Positions 1-13,150 of a stretch of 64,000 nt of DNA are shown here, in pieces; positions within the stretch are counted from its first letter, which is position 1; each line of letters opens with the position of its first letter. The stretch comes from Amaurobius ferox (lineage: Eukaryota > Arthropoda > Arachnida > Araneae > Amaurobiidae). A model generated the notes under the pieces. That model made no database searches and had not been told where the DNA came from. It saw only the letters and a program-made list of their open reading frames with translations. The stretch spans positions 13,885,923 to 13,949,922 of the forward strand of contig OX578145.1 in the NCBI GenBank assembly GCA_951213105.1. The letters are read 5' to 3'. The translations under genes and the position numbers were made by a program.

Positions 1-3060
<3,060 letters not shown>

Positions 3061-3087
3061 TAATAATCAGGGATTGTAAGAATGACT

Positions 3088-3262
3088 GCTAATTCTCAAA
3101 CAGACTGTTGGACATCCTCGCCTTTTTGTTTTTTTCCCGCCAACTGGTGCGGATGTTCTTCTTTTTGTATTACTTTCCCGCTGAATGAAGCGGATGTTCT
3201 TGTTTGCCGTGTAACCACTTTGGCCGGATTTCCTTTTAAAGAAAAATTAATAAACGTTTCTG
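3088..3262 (+). mobile_element. Possible LTR edge of a retrotransposon
   Basis: The segment contains two imperfect copies of a motif that starts CCCGC and ends GCGGATGTTCTT. It then has an AATAAA polyadenylation-type signal at about 3248, followed shortly by TGGGGG, as is often seen where an LTR meets a primer-binding site. The sequence then turns abruptly GC-rich. No second LTR or reverse transcriptase is nearby, so this is a weak call. A promoter or CpG island of a host gene is an alternative. Confidence 0.25.
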
Positions 3263-3580
3263 GGGGTGATGGACGTCACCGTTCGGTCGGTGGCGTTGGT
3301 GTCTGGTTAGTCTCTTTGCGGACGTGTCCCTGGTCTGCTGGTGGGGGTTTCGTTCGTTTCCGCGGCGTTCTTTTCGGGACTGGCGGCGGTTGACCTCGCT
3401 CGACGGGGCGTTGGGCTGCTGCCCTCTTGGAGTCCCGGGCGGTGCGTTCGTTGTGTGATGGAGTCGGCGGTTTTCTCTGTCCGGCGGGGTGGGGTGGCCC
3501 GTTGTCCGAGCTCGTGCTGGGGATCACACTTTCTCGACCATGCAGCAAAACCCTTTAAGCCCATGTTGGCAAGGGGCACG
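3263..3580. other. Isolated GC-rich, CpG-rich island
   Basis: About 300 bp with base composition unlike everything around it and many CpG pairs. Open frames on both strands are low-complexity (Gly/Val/Arg on plus, Pro/Arg/Thr on minus). I recognise no domain, so none is called as a gene. It could be the 5' untranslated or gag start of an LTR element whose LTR ends just upstream, a host CpG-island promoter, or a recently transferred piece. Interior repeats of the window are not seen in it. Confidence 0.45.
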
Positions 3581-4495
3581 GTCTGAGTCGCAGAACATCC
3601 TCCTTCTTTCTTTCCGTTTGAGGACAGCTGAATGCGTTTGTCTTTTAGACATTCTGACTTTGCGAATTTGAAATATATCATTCTATTTATATTATCAGTA
3701 CCATGAGTACTGTGCTAAATTTTTATATAAATTGGATTAAAGTTCACTTTGATAGCAATTTATCACGGATTAAAGGACTTTTTTGGGACTTTTCATTTAA
3801 TTTCATAATTTAATTATTTTCATTTAATTGTGTAGCGATAATTAATTTAGTTTAAAACATTCGATTTGAAAAATGAGTGATATTAAGGGGTGAGTTTGGG
3901 GGAAGGGGTTATAATCCCTCCTAGGGACTCATCGGAACTCTTTAAAGATCATAGATATGGTATTTGGAGAAATAGGAAACAAGGTATTTGGTTACCACCC
4001 AAAATGTTTTTCCTGAAAAGCTACTGCGCTGTATCTGCATTATTTAAGTAGTGAGCGCTTATTTAGGATCCGGACAACGTCTGGTAATTCTTTCTAGTTA
4101 TGAATATGTCCTTTTGGTTTAGAAACTCTACACAACACCAGTAATTTTCAAGTTCACTTAAATGTTTGTTTTTCCAATAATAACAGACGTATTGCTATAT
4201 GATACTGTATCATAAAATAGATAACATTTGAGATGAACATATAGGCACGCTTACCCAGTAGTCTCACAATAATAGCAGACATATTTATGTATGATACTAT
4301 ATCATAAAATGGATAGAATTTGAGATGAACATATAGGTATGCTTATCCAGTAGCCTCACAATAATAGCAGACATATTGTTATATGATACTGTATCATAAA
4401 ACGGATAGAATTTAAGATGAACGCATAGGTACGCTTACCCAGTAGCCTGACAATAATTACAGACATATTGGTATATGATACTGTATCATAAAATA

Positions 4496-5184
4496 TAAGG
4501 TGTATCTGAATTCATCATCAATATTTGGTGGGGAGGTAGGGAATAGGATAAGAAGACTATTTCACATAGGAAAGCATAGGCGTAAACTACCTCACATTTC
4601 TTCAGACTGTGTTACCGGGTCTTATGAACGAGATTCCTGCTGATATTCTTCGGCGAATGTGGTTCCAGCATGACGGCGCTCCAGTACATTTCGCAAAGGA
4701 TGTGCGTGGTTACCTGACCAGAAAATTTGGCGCTCAATCGATTGGTCGCGGTGGACTGGCTTGTTGGCCACCACGGTCACCGGATTTATCTCCAATCAAC
4801 TTCTTTGTATGAGGTGCAATGAAAAACATGGTGTACGAGACCCCTGTTGCCAGTGCTATGGACATTATAGCACGCATATCGGTTGCCGCCGCAAACATCA
4901 GGAAAATGGCGGGATTATTCCAGAAAGTCCGGTTGTCCATGCAACGTCGTTGTGAGGCATGTACTCTAGCAAATGTTCGGCATTTCGAGCACCTCTTGTA
5001 AGTCTGTACAAACGATACACCAATAAATGTTTCTTTTTTACAACTTTTTCGCTATGTCTTCTTTCCATCATTTAACCGAGCTCATGTTGCCCTACTACAT
5101 GACGTCTGCGCCCATGGAAATAGTTTTTTTTTCCTATTCTCTACCTCCCCACCAGATATTGATAATGAATGCAGATACACCCTG
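4496..5184 (+). mobile_element. Internally deleted Tc1/mariner-type element
   Basis: Terminal inverted repeats of about 50 bp bound the element. The right end reads CAGGGTGTATCTGCATTCAT on the minus strand, and the left end is a diverged match (AAGGTGTATCTGAATTCAT from about 4497). TA dinucleotides flank it at 4494-4495 and 5185-5186, the target duplication expected for the IS630/Tc1/mariner superfamily. Only the C-terminal half of the transposase remains, so at 689 bp this is a deletion derivative. It sits inside a satellite unit, which fixes both of its ends. Confidence 0.9.
4573..5001 (+). pseudogene. Tc1/mariner-type transposase, C-terminal half, nonsense-broken
   Basis: The frame contains the blocks MWFQHDGAPVHF and WPPRSPDLSPINFF. 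These carry the second and third acidic positions of the DD(D/E) catalytic triad of IS630/Tc1/mariner transposases. The frame runs into a TGA at 4810-4812, where related proteins have FFLWG, so it is probably a TGG-to-TGA change. It then continues in the same frame through the MKNMVYETPV block and the FEHLL end to TAA at 4999-5001. The N-terminal DNA-binding domain and the first catalytic Asp are missing because of the internal deletion. The product would have been a nuclear cut-and-paste transposase acting on the flanking inverted repeats. This copy cannot make it. Confidence 0.9.
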
Positions 5185-5690
5185 TATATAGCATTTGCGA
5201 TGAACATATAGGTAGGATTACCCAGTAGGCTCCTAATAATAGCAAACATATTGCTATATGATACTATATCATAAAATAGATTACATTTGAAATGAACATA
5301 TAGGTAAGATTACCTAGTAGGCCCCCAATAATAGCAAACATATTGCTATATGATACTGTATCATAAAATAGATAAAATTTGAGATGAACATATAGATTTG
5401 CTTACCTAGTAGGCCTGCAACAATAATAAACATATTGCTATATGATACTGTATCATAAAATAGATAGCATTTGAGACGAACATATATGTAGGCTTACCTA
5501 GTAGGCCCATAATAATGGTAGACATATTGGTACATGACACTGTATAATAAAATATATAGTATTTAAGATGAAGACATAGGTACGCTTACCCTGTAGGCTG
5601 CAAATAATAGTATACACCTTGCTGTATGTTACTGTATCATAAAATAGGTAGCATTTGTAATAAAGATATAAGTAGGCTTACCTAGTCAAC

Positions 5691-6274
5691 AATGAATTTT
5701 TTTAAATTGTGACATGTCTCTCAGCAAATGAACTGGAGTAGAACTTTCTGTCAAAATCCTTCCTTTTTCTTAAGAAATGACCTGAGAAGAAAAAGATTGT
5801 AAGCATGTGGTTTGTAAAACAAATAACAAATATAAATACATAACTAAAAGTAAGAAACGACTCCTAGTCACTGTTAAGTAAGGATAAAGAAAATAGTAAG
5901 GTAAAAGGTGCAATTTCTAATCAATGCATATAAATTTGCGTAACTAGAACAAAGACAATGAATATTTTTAATATTATTATAGGGTAATTACAGTAAATAC
6001 TTTGAAGGAGTTTCTTCACAGAAATACGAATTCTATCAGAATTTCTGAGCAGTTGAAATAACGAGCAAAGGCGAATGTATATGATTTATTGCTATCCTGG
6101 ATGTAAAATTCAGATTCAAGAGTTATAAAAATAAGAGTAAATAAGGTAAGGTTAACAATGGCTGATTGCCCTGAAATTGTGGGTGAAAATGAGGAGAATT
6201 AAACAGTGTGTAAATCTCGCTACTGATTTGTGAAACGCTGCTCTGTGTTGTGATCTGTGAACCAACAGATCTGT
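5691..6274. other. AT-rich DNA, no gene seen
   Basis: No element or gene recognised. From about 6200 there are short repeats of GATCTGT, next to the target duplication of the SINE that follows. Confidence 0.5.
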
Positions 6275-6550
6275 TGCCAATGATCTGTTATTGTTGTTGA
6301 GACTTAGACCGTCCGACCTACCAGAAAGGTGTAAGGTAACTGTTTTGGACGGCCGTGAAGTGCCACCCAATTTAGACCGCAATCCAGTGGGGGAGGCATC
6401 CACAGGGACCGTACCCTCCTTCCCGTACCACCAACCTCTCGGAAGGACTTACGGATCCACATGTTTAATGTGATCGTACTTCGCATGAACACGGCGGCAT
6501 TTATACCAGCGTGTAAATCCAGCGCGCAAACCACCGAGCTACGGCGCCCG

Positions 6551-6554
6551 AAAA
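6551..6554 (-). terminator. TTTT pol III terminator behind the 5S sequence
   Basis: Four T residues on the minus strand, two bases after the 5S 3' end. A run of four is a minimal terminator. If it works, transcripts starting in the 5S part would stop before the SINE body, and read-through would be needed to copy the whole composite. Confidence 0.6.
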
Positions 6555-6556
6555 GT

Positions 6557-6674
6557 GCCAACAGCACACGGTGTTCCCAGGTGGTCACCCACCCAAGTAC
6601 TAACCGCGCCCGATGCTGCCTGACTTCGGGGATCTAACGAGAACCGGCGTTTTCAGCACGGTACGGCAGTTGGC
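6557..6674 (-). rRNA. 5S ribosomal RNA (gene-like or retro-derived copy)
   Basis: The minus strand reads as a full-length 5S rRNA of 118 nt. It starts GCCAACTGCCGTACC, has the GGTTCTCG loop region and the conserved TCGGGCGCGGTTAGTACTTG block, and ends CACCGTGTGCTGTTGGC, so the terminal stem can pair. The box A, intermediate element and box C of a type 1 RNA polymerase III promoter lie inside it and look conserved. Two bases after the 3' end comes a TTTT terminator. The copy is single in this window and is fused to a SINE within one target-site duplication. It may therefore be a retrotransposed composite rather than a member of a 5S array. Confidence 0.92.
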
Positions 6675-6690
6675 CCTGCCACTGATCTGT

Positions 6691-8219
6691 GTTCGTTTTT
6701 TGTTTGTCCATTTTGTGAAATGTCCACTATTTTGTTTATTACTTTTACGATCTATGTCATTAGCATAATTAAGTAGTCCACATTTGATGTGATCATACCC
6801 AATAGATGTTGAATTTTCCATTGCCTATTTAATAAATTTATTCGATGATTTTCTTCAGGGAGTAATCAGATGGGGGAAAGGAGCTGTTTTGGGGGGCCAT
6901 TCTTTTTAATGAATTGGCTGCCTTGTAGCAGCATACAACCGCCCATACAGTATTCACATAGCCCAGGCATGGGTATATATTTCTATAAGAAAATAAATCA
7001 AAAACTACATATGCTGTTAATTGCTATCGGTTTACTAGTTATCCAATATATTTTAACAAAATCTCAATGTCAGTTAATTAAATGTTTTATACACATATAT
7101 ACCCATTTCGAAGACCGCACGTGTCATTCATTTTAAAGCAAGGATCGTGATCAAGTCTCTGCGAATTCATTAGATAACATGGGTAGGCAATTTCCATTTG
7201 CGAAATTATATTAACCTCATGGTGAGAAAACACGGGTGTAATTCAATTATGGTCATCACTTTGACACTCAGAGTATCTAAGCTGTATTCGCCTCCAGTGT
7301 CCTCGATCTGTAATCCCGTGATGGTTCACGATATGCTAGAGTAATGGACTAATCTGATTAGTCCAACAGACTGCGGAAACTCAATAGCGTACCACTTTGG
7401 TCAGCAGAAATTACGAAAAGCCTGTCATTACTAGCATCTATAACATTTCTATTAAGCAAACAATATTAATACCAAAAGTAAGAAAACAAATAGCTGTAAT
7501 AAATATATCCAATAGATGGCTTGGTAGACATGGAAATTACACTGATATGCATCATGGCTACATTATTATATACACTTACTATTTATACACTAGAAAATGT
7601 ACCAGGAGTTCTCCGGAAATTAAAGCAGAGAATAATTTAGTAATTTAAAATATTTCTCTAATAGTAGTTCTGTCGCTAGCCTTTGAGAAATGAACTTTTG
7701 CTTTAAATTGTTATCAACACTGATAAAAAAAATGTAAGCCTTTTAGAAGTTGAGTTTTACAGCTGACACCTGCAATTTGTTAGGAGCGTGCCATACGTCT
7801 GCAGTTCTCGATTTGGTGACAGAAACGCTTGTCTATGATCCTGCCGCCGTACATTGAATGAAATCCGAGCCGCGTTTTATTTTATGCGTTTTAGTAATTT
7901 TAGTGGTTGCAAAGGAAATTTGAAAATAAAACATAACTGAAAAATGAATTCGGAATTAAGAGTAATAAAGCGAAGCTGCACCTATCCCGGTCCTGAAGTA
8001 CCTGTGTACTAAATTTTATGGTCCTATGATGCTTAGATTCCGCTCAACAGACTGCACAGACAGAAATACATAGAAACATTTCCTTTATAAAGTAATTTAC
8101 ATGTATAGTAGTATTATGCATATCAGCGATATCCAATATTTATTATACATATTATAGGGGTCTATTATAAATTAAATCTATTATAAATACTATGTGGGTG
8201 TATACATTTGGGGGTGTTA
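6691..8219. other. AT-rich DNA with minor repeats
   Basis: No gene supported. A perfect 19-bp palindrome (GGACTAAT-CTG-ATTAGTCC) lies at 7346-7364. The stretch 7580-7650 (AGAAAATGTACC and following) resembles 29530-29600 in the same orientation, so both are probably pieces of one dispersed repeat. Confidence 0.45.
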
Positions 8220-8605
8220 TCGACCCTCACAGCAAAGATCGTCACATGTGTGACAGTGACGTTGTAGTCACGTGACACCTGGGTCACAATGTGACATCAT
8301 ATTTGTGACTTCAATGCGACGTTACGTATTAGTCACTTTGTAACTTCATTGTGACTATATTCTGTGACGGTTCCACAATTTAATTAACACGTAACAATGT
8401 GACGGCATTACAATGGCAATTACAATGTGACGTCACAAACAAGTTAATATGCGACGTCATAAACGACCATGAAAATGACCAAAATGACTTCGCTGTTACC
8501 TCAATATGACATTGCCGAGACGTACTGCGACGTCCTGTGACGTCCCAAAGTCACAGTGTGACGTAAATCTTACGTCACTGTGAAAAAAATGCTGTTAGTG
8601 TGGTT
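8220..8605. repeat. Array of TGACGTCA-like palindromes, possible MITE
   Basis: About 380 bp are packed with GTGAC/GTCAC and CGACGTC motifs on both strands, including an exact TGACGTCA in TGTGACGTCACAAAC near 8427. The left edge (CACAGCAAAGATCGTCAC) and the reverse complement of the right edge (AACAGCATTTTTTTCACAG) are loosely similar, so the block may be a small inverted-repeat element. TGACGTCA is the classic CREB/ATF site, but there is no evidence here that the array acts as an enhancer. Confidence 0.6.
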
Positions 8606-9414
8606 GATGATTTATCACTTGTCATTTTCAATATTTGATGCTACTTTACTCTGTTATTTCCTTGCTGTGCTGGTTTAAGAATTAAACACTTTTATAGTGT
8701 ATTATAACTTGCATAATACAGTAGCAAACATAGATTAAGTGCATTTCTGATGAGGTAGGTGGTTGTACTTCTATGTCCTACTATAGTTTAACATATTTGC
8801 TTTTTCTTGTTTTCAGAAGCCTAATTTGGTTCACGATGCAAATTCTTATTTTTCAAGTATGACTATATTTTTTATTTTCATTTTTAATATGTTATTTACA
8901 TATATTTCTTTTTCGATTACATCTTCTTTACATACGCATTATTCATTATGTTTCTTTACACACTTTTTAAGTTATCTGTCAAATTTTAATAACGTTTTTT
9001 CTTTTTTATTCCCATGTGTTTAATAATTATTGATAGGCTTGTAACTGTTTTTTATTTATATTTTGCTCATTTGTATAGCATTTTTGTTCTTCGATCGTTA
9101 ACGGACATTTGAATTTGAAGTTCGGCTGAGGATTCATCATTTTCAAATCAAATATATCGAGAAGACTTTCGAATTCGAGTCGGTAGCTGCGATAATATCA
9201 CAGTTTTGGTGCGTTACAAATAAAAATTCTAACTTTTTGAATTTCGAGAAATCGTTTTGATTTTTTAAACGTTTCATCATTTTATCATTATAAGAATTCC
9301 TTCGAACTGATGAAAACTTTCGTAAGAAGAATGTAATTCTTTCATTTTACTTCTCTATTTCGCTGTTATAAGTATTTCCATTCATTATCGAGAACGTAAT
9401 GTTGATTTTACAGA
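8606..9414. other. AT-rich DNA, no gene seen
   Basis: Only low-complexity T-rich frames are present. No element recognised. Confidence 0.5.
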
Positions 9415-9535
9415 GTCGACTTCGACAATAAGAGCTTGCAATTCCGTCCCAGTAGCTCAACGGTAGAGCGTTGGTTGGCCAGTTCGGAGGATTCATTTCC
9501 CGGTTCAGGCAGCAAGACTCTTTACAATTTAAAGT
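9415..9535 (+). mobile_element. tRNA-like repeat (family B), single unit
   Basis: It has the block AGTAGCTCAACGGTAGAGCG (tRNA D-arm with box A) and a decayed box B region (CCCGGTTCAGGC), followed by AAGACTCTTTACAA. It is preceded by the family-typical AGAGTCGACTTCGACAATAAG leader. The acceptor ends (GTCCCA and TGGGGC in better copies) can pair, so the head derives from a tRNA. Longer dimeric copies of the same family are at 38.3-38.8 kb (minus) and 53.65-54.19 kb (plus). Confidence 0.75.
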
Positions 9536-10057
9536 GAGTTTGTATCACCAATTGCATTCTAAAATAATTCCAATTCCTTTTAAATTGGAGAGCAGTGACA
9601 AGCGTGCTATCTTCATTGATTTGTATTTTCTCTTTTATATCTATCTTCATTTGATTTGTATTTTCAGATTTATTCAGAAAAATTGGGATAATCAAATGGT
9701 ACATAAATCTAAATATATGATCCACTGTTTTGAAAATAATTTAAAATCTATTATTCGTTTTAAATGCTTGAATGTTTTTTTTTCCACATATCAAAGTACC
9801 TTTCACTTAAAAAAACACAACTTTTCATGTAATAAATTATGTTTAATATTATAGAAATACATATTAATCTTGCTTAATAAGAGAAGATGTTTGTTCGTGT
9901 GTGTGTGTTGACCGTAGCGGAAAATCAAGTTTTGGACACATTGTCGCAATTTGATACAGAAGTACTTCAGGACCCGGGACAATACGACTCGGCGAGATTT
10001 TTTAAAAATTGTATTTTTTAGTTTTTAGGCTGAAGCACGATTTTGAAAGACATTTAC
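9536..10057. other. AT-rich DNA, no gene seen
   Basis: No element or gene could be recognised between the family B unit and the next SINE. Confidence 0.45.
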
Positions 10058-10372
10058 ACAAATCAGTTTCTGGGCGCGGTAGCCCATTGGTTAGCGCGCT
10101 GGAGTTGCACTCGGTAGGCCCGGGTTCGATTCCAGCCACTGGCAAAACTGCCGCCGTGTTCACGCGGAGTACGATCACGTTAAACATGTGGGTCCGAAAG
10201 TCCTTCCGAGAGGTTGGTGGTAGGGGAAGGAGGGTACGGTCCTTGTGGATGCCTCCCCCACTGGGTTCCGGTCTAAATTGGGTGGCACTTCCCGACCGTC
10301 CAAACAGTTACCTTACACCTTTCTGGTAGGTCGGACGGTCTGGGTTTTAACAACAACAACAAATCAGTTTCT
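10058..10372 (+). mobile_element. tRNA-derived SINE (family A), full length with TSD
   Basis: The body is 10072-10358, about 287 bp. It has a tRNA-like head with box A (TAGCCCATTGG, 10080-10090) and a perfect box B (GGTTCGATTCC, 10123-10133), a conserved body with GATCACGTTAAACATGTGG, and a tail (AAC)n after GTCGGACGGTCTGGG. A direct repeat ACAAATCAGTTTCT flanks it (10058-10071 and 10359-10372). It is a non-autonomous retrotransposon that needs a LINE reverse transcriptase in trans. This is the best-preserved copy in the window and serves as the reference for the others. Confidence 0.93.
10080..10133 (+). promoter_or_regulatory. Internal pol III promoter of the SINE (boxes A and B)
   Basis: Box A TAGCCCATTGG and box B GGTTCGATTCC are 32 bp apart, the spacing of a type 2 (tRNA) RNA polymerase III promoter. 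Both match the consensus well, so this copy could still be transcribed. Confidence 0.8.
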
Positions 10373-10827
10373 TACACAAGTTGGTTCTTTAGCGATCAAA
10401 GATATTATTACACATATTATTTTTTGATATCATCGGAGAAGTCGAAAAAGTTCCTTCCAACGATTTTTAAACGATAATCTCTACATATTTTTTTATTTTA
10501 AAATACAGTCAAATATGCATATTTTAAAAATTGTCTGATTCACATTCCGTCGGATATGAAAATGTACAATACAATGTATTGAATCAAAGTAATGAAATCA
10601 AAAGTATTGAATATACAATTCGATACTTTTGAGAAATATGGTCATAAATCATTGCATTCTAAAAAAATAATTACTACTATATTTGATTTGATTTTCTGTA
10701 AATTTTAAAACAAACTCACAAAAATTGGCATTTTAGCTTTCTATAATGAAGTGTGTTTAATCCCCGTTCGCTTTGGCTATGAAATGAGTTGGGCGATACT
10801 AAGGGGAAAATTGGTTATGCGCGTTTG

Positions 10828-10970
10828 TTCGACCCAGACCATCCGACCTACCAGAAGGTGTATGGTACCTGTTTGGGCGGATGAGACAGTGCCACACAAT
10901 TTAGACCGGAAACCAGTGAGGGCAACATCCGCAGGGAACGTACTATGTTTCTCCTACCACCGAAGGGTTA
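10828..10970 (-). mobile_element. SINE family A, 3' fragment
   Basis: The reverse complement matches the 3' half of the full copy, from the GGTGGTAGG block to GTCGGATGGTCTGGGTC. It is clearly more diverged, and the tRNA head is absent. Confidence 0.8.
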
Positions 10971-11242
10971 TAGATACTACAGATCAGAACCGTGAGCTTC
11001 GCTATGCGAATCAATGGTATCTAGTTAGGTAAAGTTTTAAAATCTGAACTTATTTGGAGCTATTTCCGAATTGTTCTAATATTATTAATGTAAGTTTTTT
11101 TATTCTGAACATTAGAGGCATTAGAGAACAATAAACACAAATACTTTTTAATTATTTTCTAATTAAATAACGCGGTTTCATTAAAATATCATTTTTACAT
11201 GTATTAAAAGACACAAATAAAAATAAATAAGTTTTTACAAAC

Positions 11243-11450
11243 ATGCAAGTTTATTCAAATATTTAACTTAGCATATAATTATGCAAATATTTAACTCAGT
11301 TTATATTTATATAAATATTTAGCCCAATTTACATTTTTACAAATATTTAGCTCAATTTATATTTATACAGATATTTAGCTCAATTTACGTTTATACAAAT
11401 ATTAAGTTTAATTTACATTTATAGGAATATTTAGCACATTTACATTTAAA
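11243..11450. repeat. Short tandem repeat, about 33-bp unit
   Basis: About six or seven degenerate units of the form ATATTTAGCTCAATTTA plus TTTATACAA. Not coding. Confidence 0.8.
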
Positions 11451-11714
11451 AAACTGTGTATCTTAATTTATGTTTCTACAAGAAATTTAGCCAGTTTATT
11501 TACTCAAATTTTAGACCAACGTTTAAAAATAAAATAATATTTTTTAAATCTATTAAATAATAATTAAAAAACATACCCACATATTTAATGTTCCCGTTCT
11601 CCGCGTAAACAACAAGACAGTTTGGAAAGAGACAGGACCTCGGGCCTGCACCACTGGGCTGTCCCACCCCGCATATTTGGTGTCAGAATAGACAATTCAG
11701 AAATCAAGTGGTGT

Positions 11715-12480
11715 TAGATATGTCTTTGTGTCTTTAAGTCATCATCATCATCATCATCATGAATCATCGTGCCTAGTGACACATAAGGACTTCAGCTTGC
11801 GCCGCCACCCTGGTCGATCCTGTGCCGCAGTCCTTGCTTCTGACCAGCTCGCCCATCCCATCAGATTTATCTCTTGTTCTGTTAGTCTCCTCCAAGTCAG
11901 CTTAGGTCGACCCCAAGATATTTTTTCCCTCGGGCAACTACATAAGTAAGTGCTACAGCAGAGATCTTATGATCTGGCATTCTTAAGACATGTCCAGTCT
12001 ATTTCCACCTACATTTTTTTATTTCCATCTCTTTTGCTTTCTGTCCAGTACTCTTGTAGAGTTCAGTGTTAATAATAATATAAGTCCAAAATACTCCCAA
12101 CATTTCCCTCAGACATTTAGTCTGCCAGGCATTCAGCTTGTTGCATTGACCCTTTGTTAATTTCGATGTTTCGTCTCTATACAATAAAACGCAATACAAT
12201 AAAAGGTTGATTTTGGTTTTTAAAATAAAGTCAGTAACTCTCCATACTTTATTCCGTTTTTTAAAACAATTCTGAGCTTTTGCGATTCTTATTTTCTTTT
12301 CTTTATCTGTTCCGCCCTCCTTGCTCGCCAGTACTCCAAGGCAAGTAAAGCTATTTTCATCTTCAATATTTTCATGATCTAGTTTTACATTTTCAGAAGT
12401 GTTTTACATTAATGCTCACTTTTGTTTTACTTTTATTGATTCGTAAACCAGTAGGTTTAGCAAACTTGGAAAGACCATTA
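11715..12480 (-). pseudogene. Non-LTR retrotransposon reverse transcriptase, C-terminal fragment
   Basis: Read on the minus strand from about 12480, the translation gives GLRINKSKTKV, then in other frames a FTYLGV-like block, LKTKINL, then CNKLNAWQTKCLREMLGV and WKWTGHVLRMP. These are typical of the thumb and C-terminal region of CR1/RTE-type LINE reverse transcriptases. Several frameshifts and stops break it. The YxDD catalytic core lies further 5' and is not present. At the 3' end (about 11738-11760) is a run of CAT/ATG triplets, which fits a simple-repeat LINE tail. The fragment is 5'-truncated and dead. The exact clade cannot be settled from this piece. Confidence 0.8.
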
Positions 12481-13150
12481 GGTATTTTTAAGTAGCGGTC
12501 AGTTACTTAGGTTCCGAGCAACGGCGGGTAATACGTTCTAGTATACATATATAATCACATACATACCAACAAATACGTCAGTTGTCGATATTTACTTTCG
12601 ATAGTTTCGAAAACGAATTCTCCTACATAATTTTATCCGAACTTCCCTTGTACATTCCATGCAGCAGAACTGCAATCAATGGTCCCCAACAGCCAAAGAA
12701 AGCGACTGAAATACGATTATTGTATCAGGCGCGGCTCTCTTGTGTACCAAGCTCTTAACTCAGTATCCCTTCATGCAATTAATTTATTGTTTCGGGAAGC
12801 TGGCTTAAATGTACCGGATCTGTGTTTGCGCTTCGGTCCCTCTGGCTCTTCCGCAGTAATGTTTGTGCTTCCAATAAACGGGATATTTCTGTAAGTCGAT
12901 GAAAGCGAAATATTATATTAATATATTGGGGGGGGGGCTGTTTCACAATCCAAAAACTTCGATACCTTAACAAGCACATGACTTTTCATTCATTTTTTTT
13001 ATCTTGAAATGAATTCTCAAAAGTTTGAAGAGGTTTAAAATAATACGGGGTGTCAGAGAAAGTCATCGAGCTGGTCAATAATTTCAGAAATATATTAGGA
13101 TTATTGCATATTTTCAGGCGTGTGTATAAGGAAACATTATGGCGCTATAT
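12481..13150. other. AT-rich DNA with a weak dispersed repeat
   Basis: About 12485-12555 resembles 4040-4115 (AAGTAG, then CTTAGG, then GGTAAT and TTCTAGT), so a short old repeat is shared. A run of nine G lies near 12930. No gene supported. Confidence 0.4.

Larger units (their letters stand above)
4176..5690. repeat. 92-bp satellite, nine units, split by a transposon
   Basis: Units start at 4176, 4268, 4360, 4452, 5235, 5327, 5419, 5511 and 5603, so the period is exactly 92 bp. Each unit carries the palindromic core TGATACTGTATCA, then a GATGAACATATAGG-like block and an ACCTAGTAGGC-like block. The fourth unit is cut in two by the element at 4496-5184. Its halves (44 + 48 bp) restore exactly 92 bp when one copy of the duplicated TA is removed. 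Unit similarity is high at both ends of the array, with the last unit most diverged. Confidence 0.95.
6275..6690 (-). mobile_element. Composite 5S rRNA-tRNA SINE with target-site duplication
   Basis: On the minus strand the order is: 5S rRNA sequence (6674 down to 6557), a four-T run, a tRNA-derived SINE head and body, and an AAC-type tail ending near 6289. A 14-bp direct repeat with one mismatch (TGCCAATGATCTGT at 6275-6288, TGCCACTGATCTGT at 6677-6690) encloses the whole unit. This suggests that 5S and SINE were inserted together by target-primed reverse transcription. Compared with the intact copy at 10072-10358, the tRNA head lacks about 30 bp that include box B, while the 5S part keeps its internal control region. 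A chance SINE insertion just behind a 5S gene is the alternative, but the position of the duplication argues against it. Confidence 0.75.

Noticed and set aside
3276..3681. Pro/Arg-rich proteins on the minus strand of the GC-rich island
   Set aside because: Overlapping frames in all registers are expected from GC-rich DNA. No domain or consistent reading frame could be found.
4734..4940. Minus-strand frame over the mariner-type remnant
   Set aside because: Shadow of the plus-strand transposase pseudogene, which carries recognisable catalytic motifs.
10009..10427. 106- and 60-codon frames
   Set aside because: They lie inside the SINE at 10072-10358. SINEs are not protein-coding, and similar frames recur at 45868-46481 and 6152-6588 for the same reason.
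11728..11949. Open frame starting with a poly-His run
   Set aside because: The His codons come from the CAT triplet tail of a minus-strand LINE fragment. The frame is antisense to it.
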